Shown piece after piece: positions 16,918 to 23,709 of a stretch of DNA of 64,000 nucleotides. The stretch is from contig CAZZKE010000001.1 in NCBI GenBank assembly GCA_964655005.1, positions 50,391-114,390 of the forward strand, in the 5' to 3' direction. The notes beneath the pieces are model-generated. The model was not told where the DNA came from. It saw only the letters and a list, made by a program, of their open reading frames with translations, and did no database searches. Source of the stretch: CAZZKE01 sp964655005. Its GTDB lineage: Bacteria; Pseudomonadota; Alphaproteobacteria; Rhodospirillales; JABHCV01. Made by a program: the position numbers and the translations under genes. Position 1 is the stretch's first letter. Each line of letters opens with the position of its first letter.

Positions 16918-17409
16918 ATGGACTTCTTCAAAAAAACCCTAGATCCGGTCATCGCGTTATCCGCTATCGCGGTGCTGGATATTTTTATGTTTCTGATAGT
17001 CGGGGCCTGGACCGTCGGTGGCGGCGAGACCATGATGACCGGGCTGATCGCCGAATTTTTCATGGGTGACGACCTGAAACGGCTGCCATTCTGGAATTTG
17101 GTGTTCGTGCCCGACGCCAGCTACTGGAAGATTTACATCTCGCTGGGCATGCTGTTCGGGGCCTTCGTCGGGGCCAAGCTGAGCAACGAGTTTTATTTGC
17201 GCTTTCCGCGCCGGGTCTCGGAATGGCTGATGATAACCATCGGCGGATTGCTGATGGGGATCGGCATCCGGCTGGCTTTTGTTTGCAATGTCTCGACATT
17301 TTTCGGCCTGACCCCGGAAATGAACCTGGGCGGGTATCTGGCCATCAGCGGCATCATTGCCGGGGCTTGGGTCGGTTCGATGATTTATAAAAAAATACTG
17401 GAAGGTTAA
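16918..17409 (+). CDS. YeeE/YedE-type sulfur-compound transporter, N-terminal half
   Basis: A 163-residue membrane protein with about four spans, corresponding to half of a YeeE/YedE (TsuA-like) channel that moves thiosulfate or similar sulfur compounds. The key segment GIGIRLAFVCNVSTFFG (about 115-131) contains the conserved membrane Cys. A family-length single-chain protein is split here into two adjacent genes, a common arrangement. It begins a run of 13 genes with little or no spacing. The second half starts 3 bp after this stop. Confidence 0.85.
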   Translation: MDFFKKTLDPVIALSAIAVLDIFMFLIVGAWTVGGGETMMTGLIAEFFMGDDLKRLPFWNLVFVPDASYWKIYISLGMLFGAFVGAKLSNEFYLRFPRRVSEWLMITIGGLLMGIGIRLAFVCNVSTFFGLTPEMNLGGYLAISGIIAGAWVGSMIYKKILEG

Positions 17410-17412
17410 GCC

Positions 17413-18048
17413 ATGTCCCCCATCGCCGAATCCATTATTGCCTTTATTTTCGGCTCTGTCGTCGGCTTGCTGGTGCAGCGGTCTCGATTTTGCAACACCG
17501 CCGCGCTGCGTGACGCCATGCTGTTCAGCAGCTTTCGCAACACCAAGGCGTTGCTGGTGGCGATGATGATTTTGACTTTCGGGTTCACCCTGTTCCTGAC
17601 CTTCGGCGAAGGCAAGGCCATGCACTTCGATGTCGGCCTTAATACCTTTGCCGGGTTGTTCATATTCGGTGTCGGCATGGTTCTGGCCGGGGCCTGCACC
17701 GTCTCGACCTGGGTAAAGACCGGCGAAGGCAATGTCGGCGCGGCGTGGGCATTGCTGTTTACCTTCGTCGGAATGTTTCTGTTTTCCCTGGTGTGGTCGG
17801 TCAATTACTGGCCGCCGGCACCGGCGTCGATGACCGGCAACCCCAACCTGGAGGCCCTGCAGCTGGGCTATTCCAACGCCCGCACGTTGCAGGACAAGTT
17901 CGGTATTCCGGCGATCGTATTCGGGCTGGCCCAGGTCGCCGTACTGTTCGGTATCTACCGCGCCATCCTGCGCAAGGAAGCGGCCCAGGCCGGACATCAC
18001 CGCAAGGTCGTGGAAAGCCGCGAAACCGCCCCAACTACAGAAAACTAG
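17413..18048 (+). CDS. YeeE/YedE-type sulfur-compound transporter, C-terminal half
   Basis: A 211-residue membrane protein with about five spans and the conserved QRSRFCNTAALRD near residue 22 and GAGACTVSTWVKTGEG-like loop near residue 95, each with a Cys thought to hand sulfur through the channel. A cytoplasmic, charged C-terminal tail follows. Together with the preceding gene it completes the transporter. The TusA-like carrier is 12 bp downstream, the classical partner of YeeE. Confidence 0.85.
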   Translation: MSPIAESIIAFIFGSVVGLLVQRSRFCNTAALRDAMLFSSFRNTKALLVAMMILTFGFTLFLTFGEGKAMHFDVGLNTFAGLFIFGVGMVLAGACTVSTWVKTGEGNVGAAWALLFTFVGMFLFSLVWSVNYWPPAPASMTGNPNLEALQLGYSNARTLQDKFGIPAIVFGLAQVAVLFGIYRAILRKEAAQAGHHRKVVESRETAPTTEN

Positions 18049-18060
18049 AAGAGAGAGACC

Positions 18061-18366
18061 ATGGGATTATTCAGCAAGAAACCGAAGGCCGAAGACGTCG
18101 GCGCCAACCATGAAGTGACTTTGGGCGATGGCGCTACATACACCGTAGCCCGTGTCGTTGACTGCATTGGCGACAGTTGTCCGAGGCCGCAACTGATGAC
18201 CAAGAAGGCGGTCGGCCAGATCGAATTGGGCCAGGTGGTCGAAGTGATGGTCGATAATCCGTCGTCCATGGAAGCCCTGCCGCCGCTTTGCAATGACCTG
18301 GCCGCCACCCATCTGGAAACGGTTAAGGATACCCGATGCTGGAGGGTCTATATCCGCAAGGACTGA
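18061..18366 (+). CDS. TusA-like sulfur carrier protein
   Basis: A 101-residue cytoplasmic protein with a TusA domain at about 25-100. The catalytic motif is DSCPRPQLMTKKAVGQIELG, where Cys at about 41 in CPxP carries the persulfide. A second Cys lies in PPLCNDLA. A GAGAGAGACC ribosome site precedes the ATG. It is expected to accept sulfur from the YeeE pair and pass it to the DsrE-like or rhodanese proteins encoded downstream. Confidence 0.9.
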   Translation: MGLFSKKPKAEDVGANHEVTLGDGATYTVARVVDCIGDSCPRPQLMTKKAVGQIELGQVVEVMVDNPSSMEALPPLCNDLAATHLETVKDTRCWRVYIRKD

Positions 18367-18380
18367 ACGGGAACAATAAC

Positions 18381-18584
18381 ATGCCTAAAATCATAATGAT
18401 GATATACTCCTGGACCGCGTTGATTATCTCGCTTGGCGGCATTGCGTTAATGCTGATAATGCCGCCGCCAAGTATGCGCACCGACCGTGACGGGGTGCCG
18501 TATTTCACGCCCATGGTGGAAAACCCCGAAACCGGGGACGCCGTCAGCGTCAACCAGCTAATCCGCAATTTCCGGGGTGACTAG
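18381..18584 (+). CDS. 67-residue single-span membrane protein
   Basis: One N-terminal hydrophobic span (about 6-28), then a conserved-looking soluble tail with RTDRDGVPYFTPMVENPETG and ending NQLIRNFRGD. I recognise no named domain. The ATG at 18381 is preferred over an in-frame upstream start that would overlap the TusA-like gene. It is 14 bp after the TusA-like gene and 14 bp before the next micro-gene. A membrane scaffold or subunit role within the sulfur system is an inference from position. Confidence 0.7.
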   Translation: MPKIIMMIYSWTALIISLGGIALMLIMPPPSMRTDRDGVPYFTPMVENPETGDAVSVNQLIRNFRGD

Positions 18585-18598
18585 AGGAGCCGTACGCG

Positions 18599-18685
18599 AT
18601 GGATTTGGAAACCGCCTCACAGTTGATCATGGCTGTCGTCGCCTTCGGCGTCATGTACCTGGTCTTTCTCAAGGACACAACGTAA
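18599..18685 (+). CDS. 28-residue membrane microprotein
   Basis: A very short gene: ATG at 18599, stop TAA at 18683-18685. The translation is MDLETASQLIMAVVAFGVMY followed by LVFLKDTT, almost entirely one membrane helix with an acidic start and a Lys at the far end. A clean AGAGGAGCC ribosome site lies 8 bases upstream. It fills the gap between two other small membrane genes of the operon exactly. Likely a small subunit of a membrane complex, comparable in style to CcoQ-like or KdpF-like peptides (analogy only). Confidence 0.65.
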   Translation: MDLETASQLIMAVVAFGVMYLVFLKDTT

Positions 18686-18710
18686 CAGCAGTAGGATAAG
18701 GAATTCTGAA

Positions 18711-18980
18711 ATGGACAAAACCAGCCTGTTTTATTGTATTGGAACGCTCGCCGTATCGTTGTTGATCGCCATCGTGGCCTTCCCTTACGCGGCCATGGAC
18801 CTGAGCGTGGTTACCGCCGCCGCCACGCCCAAACCGGCCTATGAAATGGGGGCGGTCGATGTTGGTAGCGGGTTCGGCAAGGTCGAGGTCGAGGAACTGA
18901 TGGATTATTACGTGGAAAACCCGCCGATTCAAACCGCGAACGCGGCGGCGGCTCCGAAAATTCGCTTCGGGGGATGCTGA
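18711..18980 (+). CDS. 89-residue anchored protein with C-terminal cysteine
   Basis: An N-terminal span (about 7-29) is followed by a soluble part with AYEMGAVDVGSGFGKVEVEE and LMDYYVENPP, ending FGGC. The exposed terminal Cys recalls the swinging C-terminal cysteine of DsrC/TusE sulfur carriers, but there is no sequence similarity to DsrC, so this is only an idea. An AAGGAATTC ribosome site precedes it. The following gene starts 4 bp after its stop. Confidence 0.7.
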   Translation: MDKTSLFYCIGTLAVSLLIAIVAFPYAAMDLSVVTAAATPKPAYEMGAVDVGSGFGKVEVEELMDYYVENPPIQTANAAAAPKIRFGGC

Positions 18981-18984
18981 TATA

Positions 18985-19422
18985 ATGAGCTTGCGGACGC
19001 CGAGTGTGGCCGTTATGTGCTGTGTGGCCTTGATCTGGAGCTCTGCCGCATTGGCCGAGGCCGGCGACGGCGAGCGGGTAATTGATATCAGGGCCCTGCA
19101 ATCATGCACCGATGCCTCGCTGTCGGGGGCCCGTTGTTTGCCGGTAAACAATTTTATCAGCGCCGAGGGCAAGACCATCGGCTTTCACGCCCTGCGCTGG
19201 CTGCTGGGCACGGTGGGCCTGCGCGGCGATGAAACGGTTCTGGTGGTCGGGGCCAATGTGCAACAGGTAAAGGCGGTCGGCGGGCTGTTTTATCGGGCCG
19301 GTCAGCGCCGGGTGCGGACACTGGACAAGCCATTCGTGGCCAAGCCCGGCGCGGCGGGGGGCGAACCCCGCAGCCTTAGCCGCGAGGTAGTATATACGGC
19401 GCCGATGCGCAGGGAACCCTGA
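18985..19422 (+). CDS. Exported rhodanese-like protein lacking the catalytic cysteine
   Basis: 145 residues with a Sec signal peptide (hydrophobic to about residue 24, cleavage near ALAEA). The body follows a rhodanese pattern: VIDIRALQSC, then GDETVLVVGANVQQVKAVGG in the place of the active-site loop, where the usual Cys is Gly/Ala, and RAGQRRVRTLDKPF at the end. It is therefore probably a non-catalytic rhodanese fold. Two other cysteines (SC and ARC near 40-50) could form a disulfide. Neighbouring gene starts 3 bp downstream. Confidence 0.65.
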   Translation: MSLRTPSVAVMCCVALIWSSAALAEAGDGERVIDIRALQSCTDASLSGARCLPVNNFISAEGKTIGFHALRWLLGTVGLRGDETVLVVGANVQQVKAVGGLFYRAGQRRVRTLDKPFVAKPGAAGGEPRSLSREVVYTAPMRREP

Positions 19423-19425
19423 GCC

Positions 19426-19716
19426 ATGGATGTACTGTTACACCTGAGCACTTCGGAAGCGGCCGGAATTGCCGGCCCGCTCGGTCGGGCCCTGACGGCG
19501 CAAGGCGCGACGTGGGGATGTTTCCTGACCAATGACGGCGTGTTGGCCCTGGCCGATGCGGACTTCCTGGCGGCATCGGCGGCGGCCGAACGGACCGCAG
19601 TATGCGAGACATCGTGGGATATACACATGGCCGGGCGGTCCTGTCCGGTGGAAAAGGGCAGCCAGACCATCAACAGCATTATGATGGCCGATGCGGCCAA
19701 GGTAGTCAGCCTGTGA
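19426..19716 (+). CDS. DsrE-superfamily small protein (with cysteines)
   Basis: A 96-residue cytoplasmic protein with the DsrE-like start MDVLLHLSTSE and GATWGCFLTNDGVLAL. It has candidate sulfur-relay cysteines at GC (about 32), AVCETSW (about 64) and GRSCPVEKG (about 77). It ends in KVVSL. The family moves persulfide sulfur in oxidation or tRNA thiolation pathways. It is the first of three consecutive small genes whose products all end with the same four-residue pattern. Confidence 0.7.
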   Translation: MDVLLHLSTSEAAGIAGPLGRALTAQGATWGCFLTNDGVLALADADFLAASAAAERTAVCETSWDIHMAGRSCPVEKGSQTINSIMMADAAKVVSL

Positions 19717-19735
19717 AGGCGGGGGAATTCGAATC

Positions 19736-20014
19736 ATGAGCGCGAAAAGCGTACTGGTACTGGGCCGGCGCGACCATACCGAAGCCATGCGGGTGGCGGC
19801 GGGACTGACCATCGTCGGCAACGACGTGCGGCTGATTCTGATGACCGACCCGGTCGCCGACACCGAAGCCAACGCCGAACAGGCCGAATTGCTGGAATTG
19901 TCCGATATTACGCCCGAGACCACCGTCCCGGAAATGGCCGACGATCTGGCTTTCCTGGATGCGGCCGGGCTGGGGCGGGCGATCATCGAAAGTGATCGCG
20001 TGGTCAGCCTGTAG
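19736..20014 (+). CDS. DsrE/DsrF-like small protein without cysteine
   Basis: 92 residues, beginning MSAKSVLVLGRRDHTEAMRV and then VAAGLTIVGNDVRLILMTDP, the alternating beta-alpha pattern of the DsrE/DsrF fold. There is no cysteine, so it cannot carry persulfide and is probably a structural subunit, as DsrF is in DsrEFH. It ends in RVVSL. Spacing to neighbours is 19 and 30 bp. Confidence 0.6.
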   Translation: MSAKSVLVLGRRDHTEAMRVAAGLTIVGNDVRLILMTDPVADTEANAEQAELLELSDITPETTVPEMADDLAFLDAAGLGRAIIESDRVVSL

Positions 20015-20044
20015 GGCCTGAAGAAATATAGAGCGGAGACCGCT

Positions 20045-20236
20045 ATGAAAACGATTTTGGAATTAAACACGGGCCTGTTTCCCGATGCCGGAACGGTAGC
20101 GAAAGCTGTCGCAACGAGCGAAGGGCATGACCAGGTTATCCGCCTGGACGTGAGTGGCTCGCAACCCGACGACAGTGAAGCATGGAAGGCGGCTGCCGCC
20201 GCTATTTTAAGCGCCGATCTGATCGTCACATTGTAG
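20045..20236 (+). CDS. DsrH/TusB-like 63-residue protein
   Basis: 63 residues, with a start MKTILELNTGLFPDAG and end ILSADLIVTL. The size and the terminal hydrophobic strand ending (V/I)V(S/T)L resemble DsrH/TusB-type subunits, but no Cys is present and the resemblance is weak. A GCGGAGACC ribosome site precedes the ATG. Third of the three small DsrE-superfamily-like genes; a hetero-oligomer of the three is a reasonable guess. Confidence 0.55.
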   Translation: MKTILELNTGLFPDAGTVAKAVATSEGHDQVIRLDVSGSQPDDSEAWKAAAAAILSADLIVTL

Positions 20237-20280
20237 CGGTTTAACCGCTGCACCTAAGTCCGAGAAAGGGAGAGTTAACA

Positions 20281-21222
20281 ATGACGAAAATAAAACTGGT
20301 TATGGGGAAATGGCTGGGGATCACCCTGGCTTTAATGATCTTTGCCTACGCCGGGGCGGCCAGCGCCGCCCAGCCGCTGGTCGATGCGGCCTGGGTCAAG
20401 GACAACAGCACCAAATCCGGCGTGGTGGTCATAGATACCCGCCCCAAGTCCGCCTACCTGCGTGGTCATATTCCCGGCGCGGTCACCACCAGCTACGGCA
20501 AAGGCGGCTGGCGGGTTAAAAAAGACGGCGTTCCGGGGATGCTTCCCGGAGCGGCCGCTTTGGCGAAACTGATTGGCGGCCTGGGGATCGACAACAACAC
20601 CCATGTGGTTATTGCCGCACCGGGTGCAAATTCCTCGGATACCGGCATCGCTACTCGACTGTACTGGACCTTCAAGGTCGCCGGTCATGACAACGTGTCC
20701 ATACTGGACGGCGGCATGAAGGGCTATCTGTCAGCCGTGGACAAGGACAAAAAACCGCTCAACCCGCTGCAAAAAGGCGCCGTGGCAGTGACCGCCAAGA
20801 CCTTCAAGGTGAGCCTGCGCCGGGACATGATTCCGTCAACTGCCGACGTCAAGAAGGCCCTGGATGCAGGCGTTCTGATGGTCGATCATCGCCCCAACGA
20901 TCAGTACCTGGGCGTTAACCGCCACCCCTTGGCCAAGATTGGCGGCACCATTCCCGGCGCCGTCAACCTGCCGAATAACTGGGTGACGAAAAACGGTGGC
21001 GGCGTATTCCGCTCCAAGGAAGTCCTGGCCAAGCTGTTCAAGGCCGCCGGGGTGCCGACAACGGGCGCGCAGATCAACTTCTGCAATACCGGCCACTGGG
21101 CCTCGGTCGGCTGGTTCGCCGCTTCGGAAATTCTCGGCAACAAGGACGCCAAAATGTACGATGCGTCCATGCTTGGCTGGTTAGCTAAAAACATGCCGAC
21201 CGAAGCTAAAGTCAAATTCTAA
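20281..21222 (+). CDS. Exported tandem-rhodanese sulfurtransferase
   Basis: 313 residues with a Sec signal peptide (cleavage near ASAAQP, about residue 28) and two rhodanese domains. The first domain (about 35-160) has VVVIDTRPKSAYLRGHIPGA and no active Cys. The second (about 180-310) has the active loop FCNTGHWAS with Cys at about 268. It would transfer sulfane sulfur from thiosulfate or a polysulfide in the periplasm. A strong GGGAGAG ribosome site precedes the ATG. The next gene is a c-type cytochrome, consistent with periplasmic sulfur oxidation. Confidence 0.92.
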   Translation: MTKIKLVMGKWLGITLALMIFAYAGAASAAQPLVDAAWVKDNSTKSGVVVIDTRPKSAYLRGHIPGAVTTSYGKGGWRVKKDGVPGMLPGAAALAKLIGGLGIDNNTHVVIAAPGANSSDTGIATRLYWTFKVAGHDNVSILDGGMKGYLSAVDKDKKPLNPLQKGAVAVTAKTFKVSLRRDMIPSTADVKKALDAGVLMVDHRPNDQYLGVNRHPLAKIGGTIPGAVNLPNNWVTKNGGGVFRSKEVLAKLFKAAGVPTTGAQINFCNTGHWASVGWFAASEILGNKDAKMYDASMLGWLAKNMPTEAKVKF

Positions 21223-21240
21223 CGATCAAGATTTCGAGGA

Positions 21241-21840
21241 ATGATCGTTACGAAAATACCGATGGCGGCGGCGATGGTTTTGAACATCGCCGCCGCCGTT
21301 GTTTTTTCAGGCGGGATCGCCTTTGGGGAACCGTCCGGGCGGCAGATACTGGCCGCCGAATTGCTTATTGTCCGCGATGATTTGCGCCGGCTTGAAACGG
21401 TCGATGACCTGCCTTCATCGCACCGGCGCGGCCTGTCGGACCGGATCGCCGGTTCGTTTGGCTTGTTGCCGTGGCTGCTGCGCCAGGCCGGAGACAACGT
21501 AACCGGGCCGGTCACGGCGAAACAACTGGATCAATTGATCGCCCGCCATCCACTGGACCTGTCGGCCTATTCCGGCGCCGTCGGCGCAAAGGACAAAAGC
21601 CAGGCCGCCGCCATTCACAAGGCATACTGCGCCGCTTGCCACGACGGGGCCGGACAGGGCGACGCGGATACCCCCTTGCCGGCCCGCGACCTGTATCTGA
21701 TGGCGCGGGAAGCCGCGCCCGAGGTTTTGCTGGCCCGCCTGATTAATGGCGTTAAGGGCGACGAGACGCTGCTGTTTACCAATCCACTGACCACTGACCA
21801 ATTGCGGGCGCTGTGGCGGCTTTATCTGAATGGGCGTTAG
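21241..21840 (+). CDS. Exported c-type cytochrome
   Basis: 199 residues with an N-terminal hydrophobic export signal (to about residue 30). The C-terminal part (about 120-199) is a class I-like cytochrome c domain with a heme site YCAACHDGAGQG (first Cys at about 130) and a possible Met ligand in YLMAREAAPE. The N-terminal 90 residues have no recognised domain. It ends the sulfur operon and is the likely electron acceptor for it. Confidence 0.85.
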   Translation: MIVTKIPMAAAMVLNIAAAVVFSGGIAFGEPSGRQILAAELLIVRDDLRRLETVDDLPSSHRRGLSDRIAGSFGLLPWLLRQAGDNVTGPVTAKQLDQLIARHPLDLSAYSGAVGAKDKSQAAAIHKAYCAACHDGAGQGDADTPLPARDLYLMAREAAPEVLLARLINGVKGDETLLFTNPLTTDQLRALWRLYLNGR

Positions 21841-21885
21841 GGCAACCTGCGTTTAATCAAACGCAGACAAGTTGCCCTATTCTTT
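21840..21885. terminator. Terminator between the sulfur operon and flaF
   Basis: A two-part stem: GGGCAAC (21840-21846) with GTTGCCC (21871-21877), enclosing CTGCGTTT (21847-21854) with AAACGCAG (21859-21866) around an AATC loop; four bases bulge on one side. TATTCTTTAA follows. It begins on the last base of the cytochrome stop codon and can serve both convergent units. Confidence 0.8.
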
Positions 21886-21899
21886 AATGGCGGTTTGAT

Positions 21900-22325
21900 C
21901 TAATTCGGCAAGAAGCCATGGCCGGGCATGGCATCGCCGGGTATGGCGGCGGCATCTTCGGAATCGCCTTCCAGGCCGCGGGATATTTCGATGTCGATAT
22001 CGATCAGAGAGGCCAGTTTTTCGGGTCCCGGCGCCGCCAGGGCGCTGATTGTCTGGCGATCAATATACAGGCTAAGGTTCAACAGGTTGGTGCGGATGCC
22101 GTTTGTCGCGTAGTCGTCGTTTCCGGCCAGATTCGACTGGAGATACGTCCATAGCCGCTGATTGAACTTGAGCGCCGCCGCGTATGCCCGGTAGTCATCC
22201 GGGTTTTTCTGCGCCTGTTTAAGCATACAGACGGCGCGGGCGAAAACCGTTTTTTCCATATACCTGGGCGACATCGCCGACTGTTGGGCGCGTTGATAAG
22301 CGTGTAACGCCTGCTTGTACATCAT
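21900..22325 (-). CDS. flaF: Flagellar biosynthesis regulator FlaF
   Basis: 141 residues matching FlaF: YKQALHAYQRAQQSAMSPRY, KTVFARAVCMLKQAQ and KFNQRLWTYLQSNLA. In alphaproteobacteria FlaF promotes flagellin synthesis or translation, opposing FlbT. It overlaps the flagellin stop by 4 bp, so translation is coupled to flagellin. The last 30 residues (GDSEDAAAIPGDAMPGHG) are an unusual acidic/Gly tail. No flbT is present in the window. Confidence 0.93.
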   Translation of the reverse strand: MMYKQALHAYQRAQQSAMSPRYMEKTVFARAVCMLKQAQKNPDDYRAYAAALKFNQRLWTYLQSNLAGNDDYATNGIRTNLLNLSLYIDRQTISALAAPGPEKLASLIDIDIEISRGLEGDSEDAAAIPGDAMPGHGFLPN

Positions 22326-23479
22326 GGCGCATTCAGCCCAACGCTAAGCAGGCTGAACAGCGCCTGATCGCTTAGCAGGATATTGATACCGGAAAGGGTA
22401 AGATCCTGGCGGGTCTGGGTCGCCAGGGATAGCGCCTGTTCTTCTGCCAGGTCGACCCCGACGAGCTTGTTGGCGCCTTCACCCAGCAGGTCGATAAGGG
22501 AACTGGTAAACTGCAAGCGGGTGTCGAACACCACGTCATTGGCCGTAAAGCTGGCCTTGGTGGCGGCCAGCGTGGTCAGGGCGGTGTCCAGTTCGGCGAT
22601 GGCGGCGGTGATCCCGGCCTGGGTCGAAAAACCGTTGGCGCTATCGACGGCCGAGATGCCGAGCCCGTTGGCGTCGGAAGCGATACCGGAGATGGTGATG
22701 GAAGAGGTCCCGTCTTCGGAAAAGGATACGGTCAGGGTATCCGGATTGACCGAAATAAGGTTGGTGCCGTTGAAAGAGGCCAGTCCGGCCAGAGTATTGA
22801 TATCCTGTATCAAAACATCGTACTGGGTTTCCGCCGATTCGATGGCGGTGGCCGAGGCATTGGTGCCGTTGGTCGATGTTGAAATGCCTAAATCGGTGGC
22901 CAGGGCGTTGACGTTGTTGGTAATCGTGATGTCGTCGCCATTGTCGGCGGTAATAGTCAGGGCGGCGCCGTCCGATACCGTCGCCGTCAATCCGGAAATG
23001 GCGGTAATCTGGGCGGCCAGCGAGGTGAATGTCTCGGCGGCGTTGTTGGTGATCGTCGTCGTCGTGCCGCCATAGGTAATATCGAAGCTGTCGCCATCGG
23101 CGGCGCCGGCGATGGTGCTGGTGATATTGGCCGAGGCGGTTGTCACCACATCGCCGACGACCGTGGTCTGAACCGTTGCCGCCTGGGCGGACAAGGCGCT
23201 CGACTTCAACTGGTTAACCTTGTTGATAATTGAATTCAGGGCGCTGACGGTGCCCCCGGATATGGTCGCGGCGTCGGTGATGTTTTCCTTGATCGTCAGC
23301 AACCGGTTGGCGCGCGAGGACAGGCTGCTGGCCTCGAAAAAGGCGACGACGCCGTCGGACGGGGAGATGATCCGCAATCCGGTATTGACCCGCTCGGCGG
23401 AAGCCGCCAGCGTTATCTTGGCCTTGGCCAACGCATCCAGATATGTCTGGGTCGAAGAGCGGATCGCAAAATCAGACAT
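22322..23479 (-). CDS. Flagellin
   Basis: 385 residues, the filament subunit. Conserved N-terminal D0/D1 helices (about 10-105, including AASAERVNTGLRIISPSDGV) and C-terminal D1/D0 (about 300-385, with LATQTRQDLTLSGINILLS) flank a Thr/Ser/Ala/Asn-rich variable region (about 110-290) rich in O-glycosylation-type residues. The start MSDFAIRSSTQTYLDALAKA is a little shorter than in enteric flagellins. CAGGAGAG precedes the ATG. It is upstream of flaF and divergent from a SPINDLY-type glycosyltransferase that probably modifies it. Confidence 0.93.
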   Translation of the reverse strand: MSDFAIRSSTQTYLDALAKAKITLAASAERVNTGLRIISPSDGVVAFFEASSLSSRANRLLTIKENITDAATISGGTVSALNSIINKVNQLKSSALSAQAATVQTTVVGDVVTTASANITSTIAGAADGDSFDITYGGTTTTITNNAAETFTSLAAQITAISGLTATVSDGAALTITADNGDDITITNNVNALATDLGISTSTNGTNASATAIESAETQYDVLIQDINTLAGLASFNGTNLISVNPDTLTVSFSEDGTSSITISGIASDANGLGISAVDSANGFSTQAGITAAIAELDTALTTLAATKASFTANDVVFDTRLQFTSSLIDLLGEGANKLVGVDLAEEQALSLATQTRQDLTLSGINILLSDQALFSLLSVGLNAP

Positions 23480-23593
23480 ACGTCAACTCTCCTGTGGGGT
23501 GTCTATTAACGATTTATCATTTGCCATATGGCGCCGCACAAAGACATCGAGTCGCTGTTAACCTTAATTGATTCAAGGTCATAGGGTAAAAAG

Positions 23594-23609
23594 TTTACTG
23601 TTTGTTAAC
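23594..23609 (+). promoter_or_regulatory. Possible CtrA box
   Basis: TTTA-N7-TTAAC at 23594-23609 has one mismatch to the CtrA consensus TTAA-N7-TTAAC and lies in the divergent region about 115 bp from flagellin and about 100 bp from the glycosyltransferase start. CtrA controls flagellar genes in many alphaproteobacteria. Short AT-rich matches occur by chance. Confidence 0.35.
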
Positions 23610-23709
23610 CAAAAGCACAAGTGCTTCAGGAATTGTCGGTGTAAGAAATAGGAATCGGCCCCTAATGAAAGCCCTGTTTTTGGCCGGGAAATCTTCATAT
23701 AATTTGCCG

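Noticed and set aside
16957..18000. 347-residue leftward open frame over the YeeE/YedE pair
   Set aside because: Antisense shadow with biased Gln/His/Asp content and no domain.
20551..20558. GCGGCCGC, a NotI site, inside the rhodanese gene
   Set aside because: One site says nothing about the specificity of the resident NotI-like enzyme; kept only as context.
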